Shown: positions 25,583-27,591 of the stretch, piece after piece
Position numbering within the stretch: the stretch's first letter is position 1
Layout: the number at the start of each line of letters is the position of its first letter
Assembly: GCA_946481605.1 (NCBI GenBank)
Contig: CAMLPA010000006.1
Coordinates: 1 to 27,591 of the forward strand
DNA length: 27,591 nucleotides
Reading direction: 5' to 3'
Origin: an uncultured Flavihumibacter sp.
GTDB taxonomy: Bacteria > Bacteroidota > Bacteroidia > Chitinophagales > Chitinophagaceae
Notes under the pieces: model-generated
The model's input: the letters and a program-made list of their open reading frames with translations, nothing else
Database searches by the model: none
Told to the model about the DNA's origin: nothing
Made by a program: the position numbers and the translations under genes

Positions 25583-25606
25583 GGCGTGATGCTTCTGCAT
25601 CACGCC
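25583..25606. repeat. Perfect intercistronic hairpin between leuA and leuC
   Basis: GGCGTGATGC, loop TTCT, GCATCACGCC: a perfect 10-bp GC-rich stem in the 110-bp leuA-leuC gap. The following CTCTTTAAAAAA is a poor T tract, so full termination is doubtful. It could stabilise the upstream mRNA, partly terminate, or be a copy of a dispersed palindromic repeat. Nothing else with a clear role is visible in the gap. Confidence 0.7.
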
Positions 25607-25631
25607 CTCTTTAAAAAAGTTCAAAGATTCA

Positions 25632-27035
<1,404 letters not shown>

Positions 27036-27056
27036 ACGAACGGAACAGAACAAAAC

Positions 27057-27591
27057 ATGCAAGCATTCACTACAGTAACGTCGCGGTTCGTTCCGCTGAA
27101 TATCGAGAACATCGATACAGACCAGATCATACCCGCGCGTTTTCTCAAGGCCACCACACGGGAAGGATTCGGAAAGAATCTTTTCCGCGACTGGCGTTAT
27201 GAGAACGATGATGAACACCAACCTAAAAAAGATTTCCCGCTGAACAATCCGGCTTTCTCCGGGAACATCCTGGTAGCCGCCAAAAACTTCGGTTGCGGAT
27301 CCAGCCGCGAACACGCCGCATGGTCCATACTCGATTATGGGTTCCGCGTGGTGGTGAGCAGCTTCTTTGCCGACATCTTCAAGAACAACGCGTTAAACAA
27401 CGGCGTACTGCCCGTTCAGGTGAGCGAGGCATTCCTCCAGGAAATTTTCGCCCAGCCTGCCGACGCCACACTTACCGTGGACCTTTCCGCACAAACCATC
27501 ACCATTGATGCAACGGGCGCCTCGGAAAATTTCGATATCAACAATTACAAGAAAACCTGCCTGCTGAACGGGTACGATGATATCGACTACC
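27057..27591 (+). CDS. leuD: 3-isopropylmalate dehydratase small subunit (partial)
   Basis: The gene opens at ATG 27057 with [20 protein letters not shown] and continues in one frame to the window end (178 codons seen), lacking about 20 C-terminal residues. Motifs are [14 protein letters not shown] (substrate loop region) and [11 protein letters not shown], diagnostic for the swivelling LeuD subunit. No stop occurs in frame before the end. It forms the dehydratase with LeuC. leuB is not seen and may follow. Confidence 0.95.
   Translation, partial: MQAFTTVTSRFVPLNIENIDTDQIIPARFLKATTREGFGKNLFRDWRYENDDEHQPKKDFPLNNPAFSGNILVAAKNFGCGSSREHAAWSILDYGFRVVVSSFFADIFKNNALNNGVLPVQVSEAFLQEIFAQPADATLTVDLSAQTITIDATGASENFDINNYKKTCLLNGYDDIDY

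Overview
This window is a chromosomal segment from a member of the Bacteroidota, most likely the family Chitinophagaceae; I inferred this from gene content and signals, not from a database search. Pointers are the DUF4254 family, an OmpH/Skp-like protein with a Bacteroidota-type gene neighbourhood, a lipoprotein alpha-amylase, a tryptophan 2,3-dioxygenase, a TPR-like protein of a type I associate with Chitinophagaceae, starts that mostly lack Shine-Dalgarno sequences, and several promoters matching the Bacteroidota pattern TTG/TTTG-N18-22-TAnnTTTG. Most of the window is ordinary housekeeping and biosynthetic DNA. I see no CRISPR array, prophage, insertion sequence, rRNA or tRNA.

Layout. Positions 1-777 hold the 3' end of clpS and then aat, two components of the bacterial N-end rule. 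Positions 778-1235 are an intergenic region filled with four copies of a cgcaa-rich repeat arranged as nested inverted pairs, running into the mutS promoter. mutS (1236-3839) is followed by an AraC-family regulator (3905-4894) with a dyad just before its start. A terminator separates it from a convergent GH13 alpha-amylase lipoprotein (5138-6496, minus). That gene diverges from a tryptophan 2,3-dioxygenase (6619-7713); a 10-bp-arm dyad lies between them. From a clear promoter at 7696-7724 follow a Gfo/Idh/MocA oxidoreductase, a polyprenyl-phosphate sugar phosphotransferase (overlapping starts), an M1 metallopeptidase carrying a perfect 38-bp palindrome inside its coding sequence, and a GNAT/FemAB-like protein (7745-13882).

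On the minus strand, a tightly coupled set reads ompH-like, DUF4254, GT9 glycosyltransferase, ispD (16789 down to 13883). Upstream of it lies rpoC (16897-21189) with its own promoter and terminator. Unusually, rpoC is not preceded by rpoB: the upstream gene is an AT-rich AAA/DUF4143 ATPase with tandem operator-like repeats, then a large TPR-like hypothetical protein. Finally leuA, leuC and leuD (24352 to the window end) form the isopropylmalate branch of leucine synthesis. The LeuA is short and lacks the C-terminal regulatory domain, while its gene is preceded by a terminator-like hairpin and a run of leucine codons in the leader.

The strongest leads are the leuA leader together with the missing feedback domain, the coding-region palindrome, the separation of rpoC from rpoB, and the operator repeats of the ATPase gene. 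None of these amounts to a proven new system; each is a testable observation.
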